This document shows, in pieces, positions 52,027 through 60,120 of a stretch of 64,000 nt of DNA. The DNA comes from Gammaproteobacteria bacterium. Its GTDB lineage: Bacteria; Pseudomonadota; Gammaproteobacteria; Arenicellales; Poriferihabitantaceae. The position numbers were made by a program, and so were the translations under genes. The DNA is taken from NCBI GenBank assembly GCA_030432755.1, contig JAUILZ010000021.1, positions 1 through 64,000 of the forward strand, read 5' to 3'. Numbering within the stretch: position 1 is the stretch's first letter; the number at the start of each line of letters is the position of its first letter. The notes under the pieces are model-generated. The model was given only the letters and a program-made list of their open reading frames with translations. It was not told where the DNA came from and searched no databases.

Positions 52027-54291
52027 TCAGCCGTCGGTCGGGTCGGGCATGACGTCTACCAGGCAGCTGTGGGCGCTGCTGCCCTGGCCGATGCGAGAGG
52101 TGCCCGTGTCCCGTGTCAGCACGTTGGGATTGCCCTGGGTATCGACGCCTTCGGCGTCGGGGTCGAACCAGGCGCCCGTGGGCAGCGCCACCACGCCCTC
52201 CATGACATCCCGGCTCACCCTTGCGCGCGCCCGGCAGGCGCCACGCGCATTGTAGAGCCTGACCAGTTTACCGTCCCCGATTCCCCGGCTTCGCGCGTCC
52301 TGCGGATGGATCACCACCGTCGCCGGGCGTTCCCCGGGGATATCGGCGATGGCGCATTCGAGCTGGCTATGTAACTTGTCACCCGGCTGGGGCGAGACCA
52401 GGTGTAGCGGATAGCGACCGGCCGCGCCGCGCCATTCCAGCGGCGGAGTCCAGGTCGGATGCCCGGGGCAGTCGTCGTAGCCGAATCCGGCGATGGTTTC
52501 GGAGTGGATCTCGATCCGGCCCGAGGGCGTGGCCAGCGGGGCGGCGTCCGGATCGGCGCGGAACGCCGCGAACGGCGCCTCCGGAGTTCCGGCGCCACGC
52601 ACCGGCAGGTCTACCCAGTTGGAACTCCTGAGTTCGTCGAGGTCGGGGATATCGATTCCGCGCTTTTTGTTTTCTTCCTGGAATTCCCGGTAGAGGACTT
52701 CCTGCCACTCGGCGCTGCTCCTGCCGAGAGAAAATTTCCCGTCGATGCCGAGCCTCCGGGCCAGCTCGCGAAATATCTCGTAGTCGTCCCGTGCCTCGCC
52801 CACCGGGGGAATCAGCTTCGACATGTGGAACAGGTAGGAATCGCCCTGGGCGCGGGCGATGTCTTCGCGCTCCCAGGGGGTGGTGGCGGGAAAGACGATG
52901 TCCGCGCGGCGCGCGGTCGCGGTCCACCAGGGTTCGTGGACGATCACCGTCTCCGGGCGCTGCCAGGCGTGGTGCAGCCGGTTCAGGTCCTGGTGATGGT
53001 GGAACGGGTTGCCGCCGCACCAGTACACCAGGCGGATATCGGGGTAGGTCAGGTGGCTGCCATTGAAGTCGTATTCCGCTCCGGGATTCAGCAACATGTC
53101 GGCGATGCGCGCCACCGGGATGATTGTTTTTACCGGGTTGTCGCCCTGGGGAAGGGTGAGGCCATCCACCCGTTGCACCTGGACGCCCACGCCGCCGATG
53201 GCGCCGTAGCCGTAGCCGATGCCGCCACCGGGCAGGCCGACCTGTCCCAGCATCGCCGCCAGCACCGCCGCCATCCAGTAGGGCTGCTCGCCGCGCTCGC
53301 CGCGTTGCAGCGACCAGGCCACGGTGATGAGCGTGCGCTGGCTCGCCATGTCGCGGGCGAGGGCGCGGATCGTGGCGGCGTCCACGCCGCACAGGGAGGC
53401 TGCCCACTCCGGCGATTTCCCGACACCGTCAGTTTCTCCCAGCAGATAGTCGCGAAACCGGGGGTATCCCGTGGTGCAGCGTTCGAGAAAATCGCGGTCG
53501 GCGAGGCCTTCGGTCTCGAGTACATGGGCGATGCCGAGCATCAGCGCGGTATCCGAACCGGGAATCACGGGCAGCCATTCGCAGCCCTCGGGCGCGTCGG
53601 TGCGCTGCGGCGCAATGTTGACCCGGCGGATGCCACGCGCGGCGAAGGTCTCGAACCAGGGCCGGGTCTCGTGGTGGGTGACCCCGCCCATGCTCACCTG
53701 GGAATTCTTCGGATTGATGCCGCCGAACATCACCAGCATCCGGGTGTTGTCCGCGATCATCGGCCACGGGTTCTGCACGCCCCAGGTGAGCTTGAGAAAG
53801 GGCATGCCGAAGACGTGGGGGATGATCGCCTGGGCGGCGGCGGTGCTGTAGCTCGCCACCGAAGCGACGTAGCCGCCGGCGCAGTTGAGGAAGCGATGCA
53901 CCTGGCCGAGGGCGTGGTGAAAACGCCCGGCGCTGGCCCAGCCATAGGAGCCGCCGAAGATGGCCTCGTTGCCGTGTTCCCGGCGCACACGATCGATTTC
54001 CTCTGCTGCGAGATCGAGCGCCTCGTCCCAGGGCAGTTCGACGAATTCGTCGTCGCCGCGGCCGGCGCTGCGCAGGCCGGCCGCGCCCGGGCCATGCTCG
54101 AGCCAGCCGCGGCGCACCGACGGCCGCGCCACCCGCCGTCGGTGATGCACCGCGGCAGGGAGCACCTTCGAGATCGGTGAGGGATCCGGGTCGTTCTCGA
54201 ACGCGGAAACGCCGGTAATGCGGTCGCCCTCGGTGGTTACCCGGAAGGCGCCCCAGTGGCTGCTGGTTACCCGTGTCTGCGGCCCGGTCAT
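52027..54291 (-). CDS. Molybdopterin S/N-oxide reductase, BisC/TorZ-like
   Basis: A 754-residue molybdenum enzyme of the DMSO-reductase family. SSHWGAFRVTTEGDRI at the N-terminus without a Tat signal suggests a cytoplasmic enzyme, like biotin sulfoxide reductase BisC. GSYGWASAGRFHHALGQVHRFLN holds the Mo-ligand Ser, WGGGNP-like YWCGGNPFHHHQDLNRL and the C-terminal RIGQGSSAHSCLVDV are family hallmarks. No [4Fe-4S] cysteine motif is present at the N-terminus, as expected for this branch. Likely reduces methionine, biotin or similar S-oxides. Its ATG is only 8 bp from a palindromic element that occupies the whole upstream gap, so no normal SD is seen. Confidence 0.85.
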   Translation of the reverse strand: MTGPQTRVTSSHWGAFRVTTEGDRITGVSAFENDPDPSPISKVLPAAVHHRRRVARPSVRRGWLEHGPGAAGLRSAGRGDDEFVELPWDEALDLAAEEIDRVRREHGNEAIFGGSYGWASAGRFHHALGQVHRFLNCAGGYVASVASYSTAAAQAIIPHVFGMPFLKLTWGVQNPWPMIADNTRMLVMFGGINPKNSQVSMGGVTHHETRPWFETFAARGIRRVNIAPQRTDAPEGCEWLPVIPGSDTALMLGIAHVLETEGLADRDFLERCTTGYPRFRDYLLGETDGVGKSPEWAASLCGVDAATIRALARDMASQRTLITVAWSLQRGERGEQPYWMAAVLAAMLGQVGLPGGGIGYGYGAIGGVGVQVQRVDGLTLPQGDNPVKTIIPVARIADMLLNPGAEYDFNGSHLTYPDIRLVYWCGGNPFHHHQDLNRLHHAWQRPETVIVHEPWWTATARRADIVFPATTPWEREDIARAQGDSYLFHMSKLIPPVGEARDDYEIFRELARRLGIDGKFSLGRSSAEWQEVLYREFQEENKKRGIDIPDLDELRSSNWVDLPVRGAGTPEAPFAAFRADPDAAPLATPSGRIEIHSETIAGFGYDDCPGHPTWTPPLEWRGAAGRYPLHLVSPQPGDKLHSQLECAIADIPGERPATVVIHPQDARSRGIGDGKLVRLYNARGACRARARVSRDVMEGVVALPTGAWFDPDAEGVDTQGNPNVLTRDTGTSRIGQGSSAHSCLVDVMPDPTDG

Positions 54292-54299
54292 ATGAATGG

Positions 54300-54438
54300 A
54301 AGCGGTCTCAAAAACAGCCGAGCGCCGGTGAGACGAGGCGAATCTGGCCGAAAAAGCGCAGTGTACACGCAGTACATGAGCATTTTGAGGCCGGATTCAA
54401 CGAAGTATCAGCAAGCGTAGGCCTTTTTGAGACCGCTT
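54300..54438. repeat. Near-palindromic 139-bp element (MITE/REP-like)
   Basis: Perfect 15-bp terminal inverted repeats, AAGCGGTCTCAAAAA (54300-54314) and its complement (54424-54438). Inner arms also pair imperfectly (AATCTGGCC at 54341-54349 with GGCCGGATT at 54389-54397), and the centre is partly symmetric (TGTACACG/AGTACATG region). It fills the gap between two minus-strand genes: the right end is exactly adjacent to the acyl-CoA dehydrogenase stop, the left end 8 bp from the molybdoenzyme start. It encodes no protein. It resembles dispersed gene-end palindromic elements seen in many gammaproteobacteria, but I cannot name the family. Confidence 0.7.
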
Positions 54439-55641
54439 TCAGTAGGAGCGTGGCATGCCGAGCACGTGCTCGGCGATGTAGCTCAGGATGAGGTTGGTGG
54501 AGATCGGCGCCACCTGGTAGAGGCGTGCCTCGCGGAACTTGCGCTCGATATCGTATTCCTCTGCGAAGCCGAAGCCGCCATGGGTCTGGAGGCAGGCCTC
54601 GGCGGCGGCCCAGGACGCGTCCGCGCTGAGCATCTTCGCCATGTTCGCCTCCTCGCCGGGATTCTCGCCGAGGTCGTAGAGCCGCACCGCCTCGCGCAGC
54701 ATGAGTTCCGCCGCGCGCATCGCGCTGTAGGCCTTCGCGATGGGAAACTGGATGCCCTGGTTCTGGCCGATGGGCCGGCCGAATACCTTGCGCTCACCGG
54801 CATAGGCACTGGCGCGGTCGATGAACCACTTGGCGTCGCCGATGCATTCGGCCGAGATGAGGATACGCTCGGCATTCATTCCCGAGAGGATGTAGCGGAA
54901 GCCCCTGCCTTCCTCGCCTACCAGCGCGCTCGCCGGTACCGGCATGTTATCGAAGAACACCTCGGTGGTGGCGTGGTTCATCATCGTCCGGATCGGGCGG
55001 ATGGTGAGGCTGCCCGGGGGCATCTCGCGCATGTCCACCAGCAGCACGGACAGGCCGTCGGTACGCTTTTCCACCTGGTCCCGCGGCGTGGTGCGGCATA
55101 GCAGCAACATGAGGTCGGAATGCTCGGCGCGCGAGGTCCAGATCTTCTGGCCGTTGACGATGTATCGGTCGCCCTCGCGCCGCGCGGTGGTGCGCAATGC
55201 GCTGGTGTCGGTGCCGCTGGTGGGTTCGGTGACGCCGAAGGCCTGCAGGCGTATAGAGCCGTCGGCGATGCCGGGCAGGTAGGCGTCTTTCTGCGCATCC
55301 GAGCCGTGCCGGAGTACCGTGCCCATGGTGTACATCTGCGCGTGACAGGCGGCGGCATTGCAGCCGGCGTGGTGGATCTCCTCGAGTATCGCCGCGGCGG
55401 CGGCGATGGGCAGCTCCGCGCCGCCGAATTCCTCGGGAATCAGCGCGCCGAGGTACCCGGCCTCGGTGAGCGCGGCGACGAACTCGGCGGGATAGGCCTG
55501 TTCGCGGTCGCAGCGACGCCAGTATTCGCCCGGGAACCGGGCGCAGAGCTTGCGGACTTCCTCGCGGATTTCGGTGTGGTCGAGTGCGTAATTCACGGCT
55601 GATTGACTTGCGAATAGGAAATGCGGCGCAGAAACCGTCAA
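54439..55641 (-). CDS. Acyl-CoA dehydrogenase
   Basis: A 400-residue acyl-CoA dehydrogenase. AFGVTEPTSGTDTSALRTTA is the FAD/substrate region, NGQKIWTSRAEHSDLMLLL the following strand, DAKWFIDRASAYAGERKVFG and LQTHGGFGFAEEYDIERKFRE the C-terminal helical domain. The catalytic base Glu usually lies near the last of these. Family context suggests short- or medium-chain acyl-CoA oxidation to enoyl-CoA with electron transfer to ETF. It is upstream of the molybdoenzyme gene on the same strand and separated only by the palindromic element, which directly follows its TGA. Confidence 0.88.
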   Translation of the reverse strand: MTVSAPHFLFASQSAVNYALDHTEIREEVRKLCARFPGEYWRRCDREQAYPAEFVAALTEAGYLGALIPEEFGGAELPIAAAAAILEEIHHAGCNAAACHAQMYTMGTVLRHGSDAQKDAYLPGIADGSIRLQAFGVTEPTSGTDTSALRTTARREGDRYIVNGQKIWTSRAEHSDLMLLLCRTTPRDQVEKRTDGLSVLLVDMREMPPGSLTIRPIRTMMNHATTEVFFDNMPVPASALVGEEGRGFRYILSGMNAERILISAECIGDAKWFIDRASAYAGERKVFGRPIGQNQGIQFPIAKAYSAMRAAELMLREAVRLYDLGENPGEEANMAKMLSADASWAAAEACLQTHGGFGFAEEYDIERKFREARLYQVAPISTNLILSYIAEHVLGMPRSY

Positions 55642-55682
55642 TGGCGGAGCATAGCCCTGCCATCGCCCTGGCGCCAGCCATG

Positions 55683-55708
55683 AAAAAAGCCCGCCGGAGC
55701 GGGCTTTT
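55683..55708 (-). terminator. Rho-independent terminator of the lipoprotein gene
   Basis: A GCCCGC/GCGGGC stem with a 4-nt loop (55689-55704). On the minus strand it is followed by six T, and there are four T on the plus strand. It lies 75 bp after the stop of the minus-strand lipoprotein gene and before the acyl-CoA dehydrogenase start, so it mainly ends lipoprotein transcription. Confidence 0.75.
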
Positions 55709-55783
55709 CGGCCGGCCCCATCAAGCGGGGCCGGGTGATTCCTGGACGGTCAGGGCGAGCGGTCGATCGCCCCCCGGATTTCT

Positions 55784-56545
55784 CTAGGAGGGATCCTGCT
55801 CCCCGTCGTCGTCGTCGGAAGAGTCATCACCACTGGAGCAGGCGCCCAGGTAATCCCCATGTCCAAGATGCGCGTTGGCAGCAGGTTCGGCAACGATCAG
55901 CGTGTTCTCGGCTGGGGTGCCGGGCTTGTGACAGATGACGATCTTGTCCTGGCCTTCCCGTTCCGCGTTATCCGGTGCGCTGGAGATGTTGCCGGATACG
56001 CTACCCTCGACTTCCTCGACTTCCTCGAGTGATTCCTCGTCCGCCATGATATAGGAAACGTTGCCGACTGATACGTTGCCGGATTCGGAGATCGAGACAT
56101 CCGTCAGCACCACCGCGTCACTGCCGGAGATTTCCTGGCTCAGCGGATAGCTGTAGATTACGCCGCCTACCCGGAAGGTAAGGGTGTAGTTCCCGCTTTC
56201 CAGGCCCGCAATGGGGAGCGTAAAGTTGCCACTGGCATCGGTCGTGGTGCAGATGTCGAGGAGACATACCTCGATACCTTCAATGTCTGCATGGGCTGGA
56301 GTGGCAAGGGCACTCAGCAGCGTTACGAGCATGTCGTTGTCACCGGCGCGCAGGGCCACGCCATTGCCGGAGCTACTTACGTTGCCGCTGACCGTGGACC
56401 CGCCGCTGGAAAAACCGGCGCCGCCGCTGGAAGTGGAGGTGCTGCCGCCACATCCCGCGAGCGCCAGCATGGCGGCTGCGGCGATGCTGATCAGCAAGGT
56501 GCGGATGCAAGCGCGGTAGTTGTACGTGGATTCGCGAAGTGGCAT
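55784..56545 (-). CDS. Lipoprotein with carboxypeptidase-regulatory-like domain and CH-x-PG motif
   Basis: About 253 residues from ATG 56545 (an ATG at 56593 is in frame, but the signal fits the shorter form). Signal with lipobox LALAGC, then a Ser/Gly-rich linker. A beta-sandwich domain resembling carboxypeptidase-regulatory or DUF4397-like folds follows (ICTTTDASGNFTLPIAGLESGNYTLTF). Near the C-terminus lies IVICHKPGTPAEN...HLGHGDYLGAC, a Cys/His motif found in several exported proteins of bacteria, often repeated and of unknown function. The tail is very acidic (DDSSDDDDGEQD). Membrane-anchored in the periplasm or outer leaflet. Followed by a terminator. Confidence 0.72.
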   Translation of the reverse strand: MPLRESTYNYRACIRTLLISIAAAAMLALAGCGGSTSTSSGGAGFSSGGSTVSGNVSSSGNGVALRAGDNDMLVTLLSALATPAHADIEGIEVCLLDICTTTDASGNFTLPIAGLESGNYTLTFRVGGVIYSYPLSQEISGSDAVVLTDVSISESGNVSVGNVSYIMADEESLEEVEEVEGSVSGNISSAPDNAEREGQDKIVICHKPGTPAENTLIVAEPAANAHLGHGDYLGACSSGDDSSDDDDGEQDPS

Positions 56546-56879
56546 GTCTGTTTCCTCGGTTGTCGGGAATCGGGTTTCAGGGCGTTTCGCCATGACTGTC
56601 GGAGGGGCTGGAAAGCCCCTCCCCGGCCGCGACGTGAACTACCGGGGAGGGGTGAAAGCTCGGCGCGCGTCGGTGGGCGCCCGCCTCGCTGCTGTACCCC
56701 CACACCTTAAGGACGTCATAGTATCGTGTGAAAATATCACACGTCAAGTTGATGATACCCGGCGACCTGGAGGCCGGTACCGGGCGGGTGGGGCGTGAGA
56801 AGATCGCTCCGTCTCACCGGAGGCGGCGAAACTTGATGATTTATAGAGGAAATATCGCGCCGGCTGGCGCGGAGGGGGG
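56546..56879. other. Intergenic region with a CGTGTGA/TCACACG dyad, no gene
   Basis: A 334-bp region between the lipoprotein and DUF6502 genes. It contains no convincing coding frame. A perfect 7-bp inverted repeat with a 5-bp centre (56725-56743) is the only clear feature. Confidence 0.5.
56725..56743. promoter_or_regulatory. Dyad resembling a CRP/FNR-type site with short spacer
   Basis: CGTGTGA-AAATA-TCACACG, perfect arms. The core TGTGA/TCACA is that of a CRP site, but the spacer is 5 bp instead of 6, so a different regulator or a non-canonical site is more likely. It is about 180 bp upstream of the lipoprotein gene start. Confidence 0.4.
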
Positions 56880-57752
56880 TCAATCCCTGTCCTGGAAGTA
56901 GTAGTAGCCGAAATTCATGCGGAAGCGCTCGTCCTCGTTTTCGTTATCGGTGGGTGATTCCGCCTCGGCTTCCGCGTCCGCTTTTTGCAACTGACGCGCG
57001 AGGCGGTTCAGTTCCTGCAATATCTCGGTGCTCCGGTCACGCGACACGGCGGCGAGTTTTTTGATGGACTCCTCGGATAGCTGATCGTAGTAGACGCTAC
57101 GTTCGAGGAATGGCGGGCTGTCCGATTTCACGTTAGCGCGCGAGGCCGCGATATGATCGTGGATATTGCGTCCGAGGAAGTACATCTTCTCCTCGAAACC
57201 GCTGGAAGGGACAAAGGAGTCGCGTTGCAGGTGAACCAGGTCATCCTCGTCGATCTGCACCACTCCCAGGCGCACCATCTCGTCGAGAATGGCGCGCGGC
57301 CGTACGTCGGTACGCACCATCGAGACCAGTTCCTCGAAGCTGCCCGGTCCCGCGTCTGTCGTCTTGCTGCGCAGGCGGGGCAATGCGGCGGGATGTCCTC
57401 CGCGATCGAGGAACAGCTCCTCGGAAATCCACACCGCCACGATCTTCGGCCCGAGGAATATGCTCGCTGGCGGCTCGTAGGTATCGGGTCCTTCGTGGCG
57501 GATAGTGCTGACATCGCGCCTGTGCACGCCGGAGACGAGACTGATACGTGAATCAGTCTGGCGCCGTCCTTCAACGGCGAATTCGTCTTCGGCGACTTCC
57601 ACGAATATCCCCTTCAGGACGCGGGTCAACCAGGTATAGGTCAGGCCGTTGTCCAGCAGAAGTCCCACCACGGGACGCAATAGCTGTTTGACCGCCTTGA
57701 TCAGCGCCGGGGAAGGCGCCGAAGGCGGTTGTTCACCTCGTCTCACTGCCAT
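56880..57752 (-). CDS. DUF6502 family protein
   Basis: A 290-residue protein of the DUF6502 family, common in gammaproteobacteria and of unknown function. The conserved opening reads LLRPVVGLLLDNGLTYTWLTRVLKGIFVEVAE, followed by EGRRQTDSRISLVSGVHRRDVSTIR, which looks like a helix-turn-helix (Ser/Arg-rich recognition segment). The C-terminal third is acidic with a coiled-coil-like region (RSTEILQELNRLARQLQKADAEAEAES). It is divergent from a lipoprotein gene with an 87-bp gap that holds overlapping promoters and an inverted repeat; a regulatory role is plausible but unproven. Confidence 0.78.
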   Translation of the reverse strand: MAVRRGEQPPSAPSPALIKAVKQLLRPVVGLLLDNGLTYTWLTRVLKGIFVEVAEDEFAVEGRRQTDSRISLVSGVHRRDVSTIRHEGPDTYEPPASIFLGPKIVAVWISEELFLDRGGHPAALPRLRSKTTDAGPGSFEELVSMVRTDVRPRAILDEMVRLGVVQIDEDDLVHLQRDSFVPSSGFEEKMYFLGRNIHDHIAASRANVKSDSPPFLERSVYYDQLSEESIKKLAAVSRDRSTEILQELNRLARQLQKADAEAEAESPTDNENEDERFRMNFGYYYFQDRD

Positions 57753-57756
57753 GTAG

Positions 57757-57822
57757 TTGTAGTTTCTCTCGCGAGTGCGCTAAATTAACACCAAATCAGA
57801 GTAACTGGCAAACTACTGATTT
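57757..57822. promoter_or_regulatory. Divergent promoters and inverted repeat between DUF6502 and lipoprotein genes
   Basis: Plus strand: TTGTAG (57757-57762), 18 bp, TAAATT (57781-57786). Minus strand: TTGCCA (complement of 57806-57811), 17 bp, TTAATT (complement of 57783-57788); the two -10s overlap. AAATCAG (57793-57799) and CTGATTT (57816-57822) form an inverted repeat over the plus-strand start point and the minus-strand -35 region. Confidence 0.45.
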
Positions 57823-57839
57823 GTCAGGAGTAAAGGCGG

Positions 57840-58475
57840 ATGAAGCCGGCCACCAACCTGTATGCAAAGGCGAGAGCACTGATCCTGGGGTTCGGGATAC
57901 TGGTGTTGTCCGCCTGTGGCGGCGGGACAGACCTGGTGAAGTCCGGCTCCGGCGAATCGGGAGTCGGCGGCACTGGCATCAGCCTCGTGAAGGGGAACGT
58001 CTCGCGAATCGACGGCGTGAAACCCGGCGCCGGCGGGTTCGGGAAAACCCGGGTCTCGGCGGGCGATAGCAGCGCGGGCCTGTCCCCCAGTGGAGAGTTC
58101 AGCCTGCCCGGGGTTTCCCCGTCGGGCAACCTGGAACTGGTGTTTACCGATGAGCGTGGCCGGAGCGCCGCCTTGAACCTGGGAGCTTTCCCGGAAGGCG
58201 CCACCGCGACCGTGCGCAATATCGACATCGATTTCAGCGGTGGTAGCGCGACATCGGACGAAGTCGAGGTCAAGCCAGGACCGGCGGCCGCCAGCACCCA
58301 GGGCGGGGCGGCGAACGCATCACCAAACAGCAATGCCTGCCAGTCCGCTCCCGGTGAAAAAGGGTGCAGCCAGAGCCGTGGAAATGGCGCGGGCAATAAC
58401 GGCAACGGAAACAACGGCAACAACGGAAACAACGGCAACAACGGGAATGGCAACAACGGGAATGGCAACGACTAG
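57840..58475 (+). CDS. Lipoprotein with Asn/Gly repeat tail, partner of DUF6502 gene
   Basis: A 211-residue lipoprotein: signal ILGFGILVLSAC with lipobox LSAC, then GGGTD and a Gly-rich ESGVGGTGIS segment like the start of DUF5666-type proteins, which often sit beside DUF6502 genes. A short beta-rich domain follows (GEFSLPGVSPSGNLELVFTDERG). The last ~35 residues are NGN/NGNN repeats ending NGND, a disordered tail encoded by a repeated DNA tract. SD AGGAG lies 9-11 nt before the ATG. Located in the periplasmic or outer membrane leaflet. Confidence 0.72.
   Translation: MKPATNLYAKARALILGFGILVLSACGGGTDLVKSGSGESGVGGTGISLVKGNVSRIDGVKPGAGGFGKTRVSAGDSSAGLSPSGEFSLPGVSPSGNLELVFTDERGRSAALNLGAFPEGATATVRNIDIDFSGGSATSDEVEVKPGPAAASTQGGAANASPNSNACQSAPGEKGCSQSRGNGAGNNGNGNNGNNGNNGNNGNGNNGNGND
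58391..58470 (+). repeat. Coding repeat tract for the NGN tail
   Basis: About 80 bp of AACGGCAAC/AACGGAAAC-type units (GGCAAYAACGGN) in frame at the 3' end of the lipoprotein gene. The tract could expand or contract by replication slippage in units of 3 bp without frameshift. Confidence 0.7.
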
Positions 58476-58583
58476 CCCGGAGCGCCCGAACGGGACTTTC
58501 TCTGCCATGACTTGAGGGTGCTTTCCCGGAAGCGGTGACTGACCAGAGCCAGTGCCTCTTCCAGGGCGGGAAGCGCTGCTTCG

Positions 58584-59219
58584 TCAGCCTTCGCCGGCGG
58601 CCTTGGGATCCGGGCGGCTCTCCACGTTCAGCATGTGGTCCATGCGCCGCGCCTTGGTCAGGAGGTAGTCGCGGTTCTCGGGGGTCACGGTGCTCGGCAC
58701 CACGATGCGTTCCACCACCGGGATGCCGTCGGCTTCCAGGGCGTGGATCTTGAGCGGGTTGTTGGTCATCAGCCGCACGGAGCGTACCCCGAGGTCCTCG
58801 AGGATACGCGCGGCCAGCGTGTATTCGCGCTCGTCGGGCTGGTGGCCGAGGAGGATGTTGGCCTCCACCGTGTCATGCCCCTCGTCCTGCAGGTTGTAGG
58901 CCTCGATCTTCTTCGACAGGCCGATGCCGCGGCCTTCCTGGCGCATGTACACGATCACCCCGTGGCCTTCCTCGGCGACCCGGCGCAGGGCCTTGTCGAG
59001 TTGCTCGCCGCAGTCGCAGCGCAGCGAGCCCAGCACGTCGCCGGTAAAACACTCGGAATGCACCCGCGCGAGCACGCCCTCGCCCCCGGCGACGTCTCCC
59101 ATGACGAAGGCCAGGTGGGACTTGCTGTCCAGTGTATTGCTGTAATGACAGAGTTCGAACTCGCCGTGACGCGTGGGAATACGCGCGCTGGCGGTGCGGG
59201 TAACGGTGTGTTCGGCCAT
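58584..59219 (-). CDS. ribA: GTP cyclohydrolase II
   Basis: A 211-residue stand-alone RibA, the first enzyme of riboflavin synthesis from GTP. Zinc cysteines are in CFTGDVLGSLRCDCG; RQEGRGIGLSKKIEAYNLQD and GVRSVRLMTNNPLKIHAL carry the substrate and catalytic residues; the C-terminal half includes VVPSTVTPENRDYLLTK. The start is ATG 59219; the frame is open further upstream, but that extension is the antisense of the neighbouring acetyltransferase gene. No FMN riboswitch or rib operon partner is visible. Confidence 0.93.
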   Translation of the reverse strand: MAEHTVTRTASARIPTRHGEFELCHYSNTLDSKSHLAFVMGDVAGGEGVLARVHSECFTGDVLGSLRCDCGEQLDKALRRVAEEGHGVIVYMRQEGRGIGLSKKIEAYNLQDEGHDTVEANILLGHQPDEREYTLAARILEDLGVRSVRLMTNNPLKIHALEADGIPVVERIVVPSTVTPENRDYLLTKARRMDHMLNVESRPDPKAAGEG

Positions 59220-59268
59220 GGGGTAATGGTACGGGGTGGGCACAAGCCGGTAAAGCGATCGGCAGATC

Positions 59269-59970
59269 TCAGCGGCGCGCCTGGAGCGATTGCAGCTGAT
59301 TGCCCTCCGAATCGAAATTCGCGGGATCGAGCCAGCGTTCGAATGCGTCGCGGATGGCTGGCCAGTCGCTGTCGATGATGGCGTACCAGGCGGTGTCGCG
59401 ATTGCGCCCCTTGTACACCGTGGCCTGGCGAAAAATGCCCTCGAAGGTGAAGCCGAGGCGCAGCGCGGCCGCGCGCGACGGCGCGTTGAGGGCATCGCAT
59501 TTCCATTCGTAGCGGCGGTAGCCGAGTTCGTCGAATACCCGCCGCATCATCAGGAACATCGCTTCCGTCGCCGCCGCGGTCCGTTGCAGCCGTGGCGAGT
59601 AGTGAATATGTCCTACCTCGATGCTGCCCGCCGCGGGCTGTATGCGCAGGTAGCTGGCCACACCGAGGGGACTGCCGTCGGTGTCCAGTATCGCGTGGAA
59701 CAGCGGGTCGTCACCGGCGCAGTCGGAGCGGATCCACTGGAGGTAATCCTTCTCCGTGGCGAACGGGCCATAGGGCATGTAGGTCCAGCTCCCGCCGTCG
59801 GTGTCGAGACCGTCGACCCGGTACAGTTGGCCACCGTGCGCATCGGCATCGAGGGGTACCACGCTGCAATGGCGACCACGCATCGGTTCCCGTGAAGGCG
59901 GCGGGCATGGGAGCGCGGTCGCCACGGGCGGCCCCACGGGTTGTCCGAGTTCATTCGTCAGCTCTTTCAT
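59269..59970 (-). CDS. RimJ/RimL-type GNAT N-acetyltransferase
   Basis: A 233-residue GNAT acetyltransferase of the RimJ/RimL (ribosomal or spermidine-like) branch. Recognised parts: MRGRHCSVVPLDADAH (beta 1), GSIEVGHIHYSPRLQRTAAATEAMFLMMR (acetyl-CoA pyrophosphate loop RTAAAT), and ALNAPSRAAALRLGFTFEGIFRQATVYKG (C-terminal part). It lies 49 bp upstream of ribA on the same strand and may be cotranscribed; no functional link is known. The start at 59970 leaves a 150-bp divergent gap with the decarboxylase gene. Confidence 0.85.
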   Translation of the reverse strand: MKELTNELGQPVGPPVATALPCPPPSREPMRGRHCSVVPLDADAHGGQLYRVDGLDTDGGSWTYMPYGPFATEKDYLQWIRSDCAGDDPLFHAILDTDGSPLGVASYLRIQPAAGSIEVGHIHYSPRLQRTAAATEAMFLMMRRVFDELGYRRYEWKCDALNAPSRAAALRLGFTFEGIFRQATVYKGRNRDTAWYAIIDSDWPAIRDAFERWLDPANFDSEGNQLQSLQARR

Positions 59971-60120
59971 GGCACGCGGCCCGGTAGCGGAAAGGGGTCC
60001 AAGCCTACAACAACGGGGGACCCCGCAGGAGGGCCAGTAGCGCCGGTGGCGGTGGGACAATCCAGGCGGGAGTGGAACGGGCCTCGGCGTAAAATACCCG
60101 GCAAAGCCCCGACTCCCCGA

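Noticed and set aside
54300..54438. Complete insertion sequence
   Set aside because: Only about 139 bp, no transposase frame and no clear target duplication; at most a non-autonomous element.
56725..56743. Canonical CRP site
   Set aside because: The spacer between TGTGA and TCACA is 5 bp, while CRP needs 6 bp.
58391..58470. Short repeats suggesting a CRISPR-like array
   Set aside because: Units are 9-12 bp, contiguous, without spacers, and in frame as NGN codons at the end of a lipoprotein gene. No cas genes in the window.
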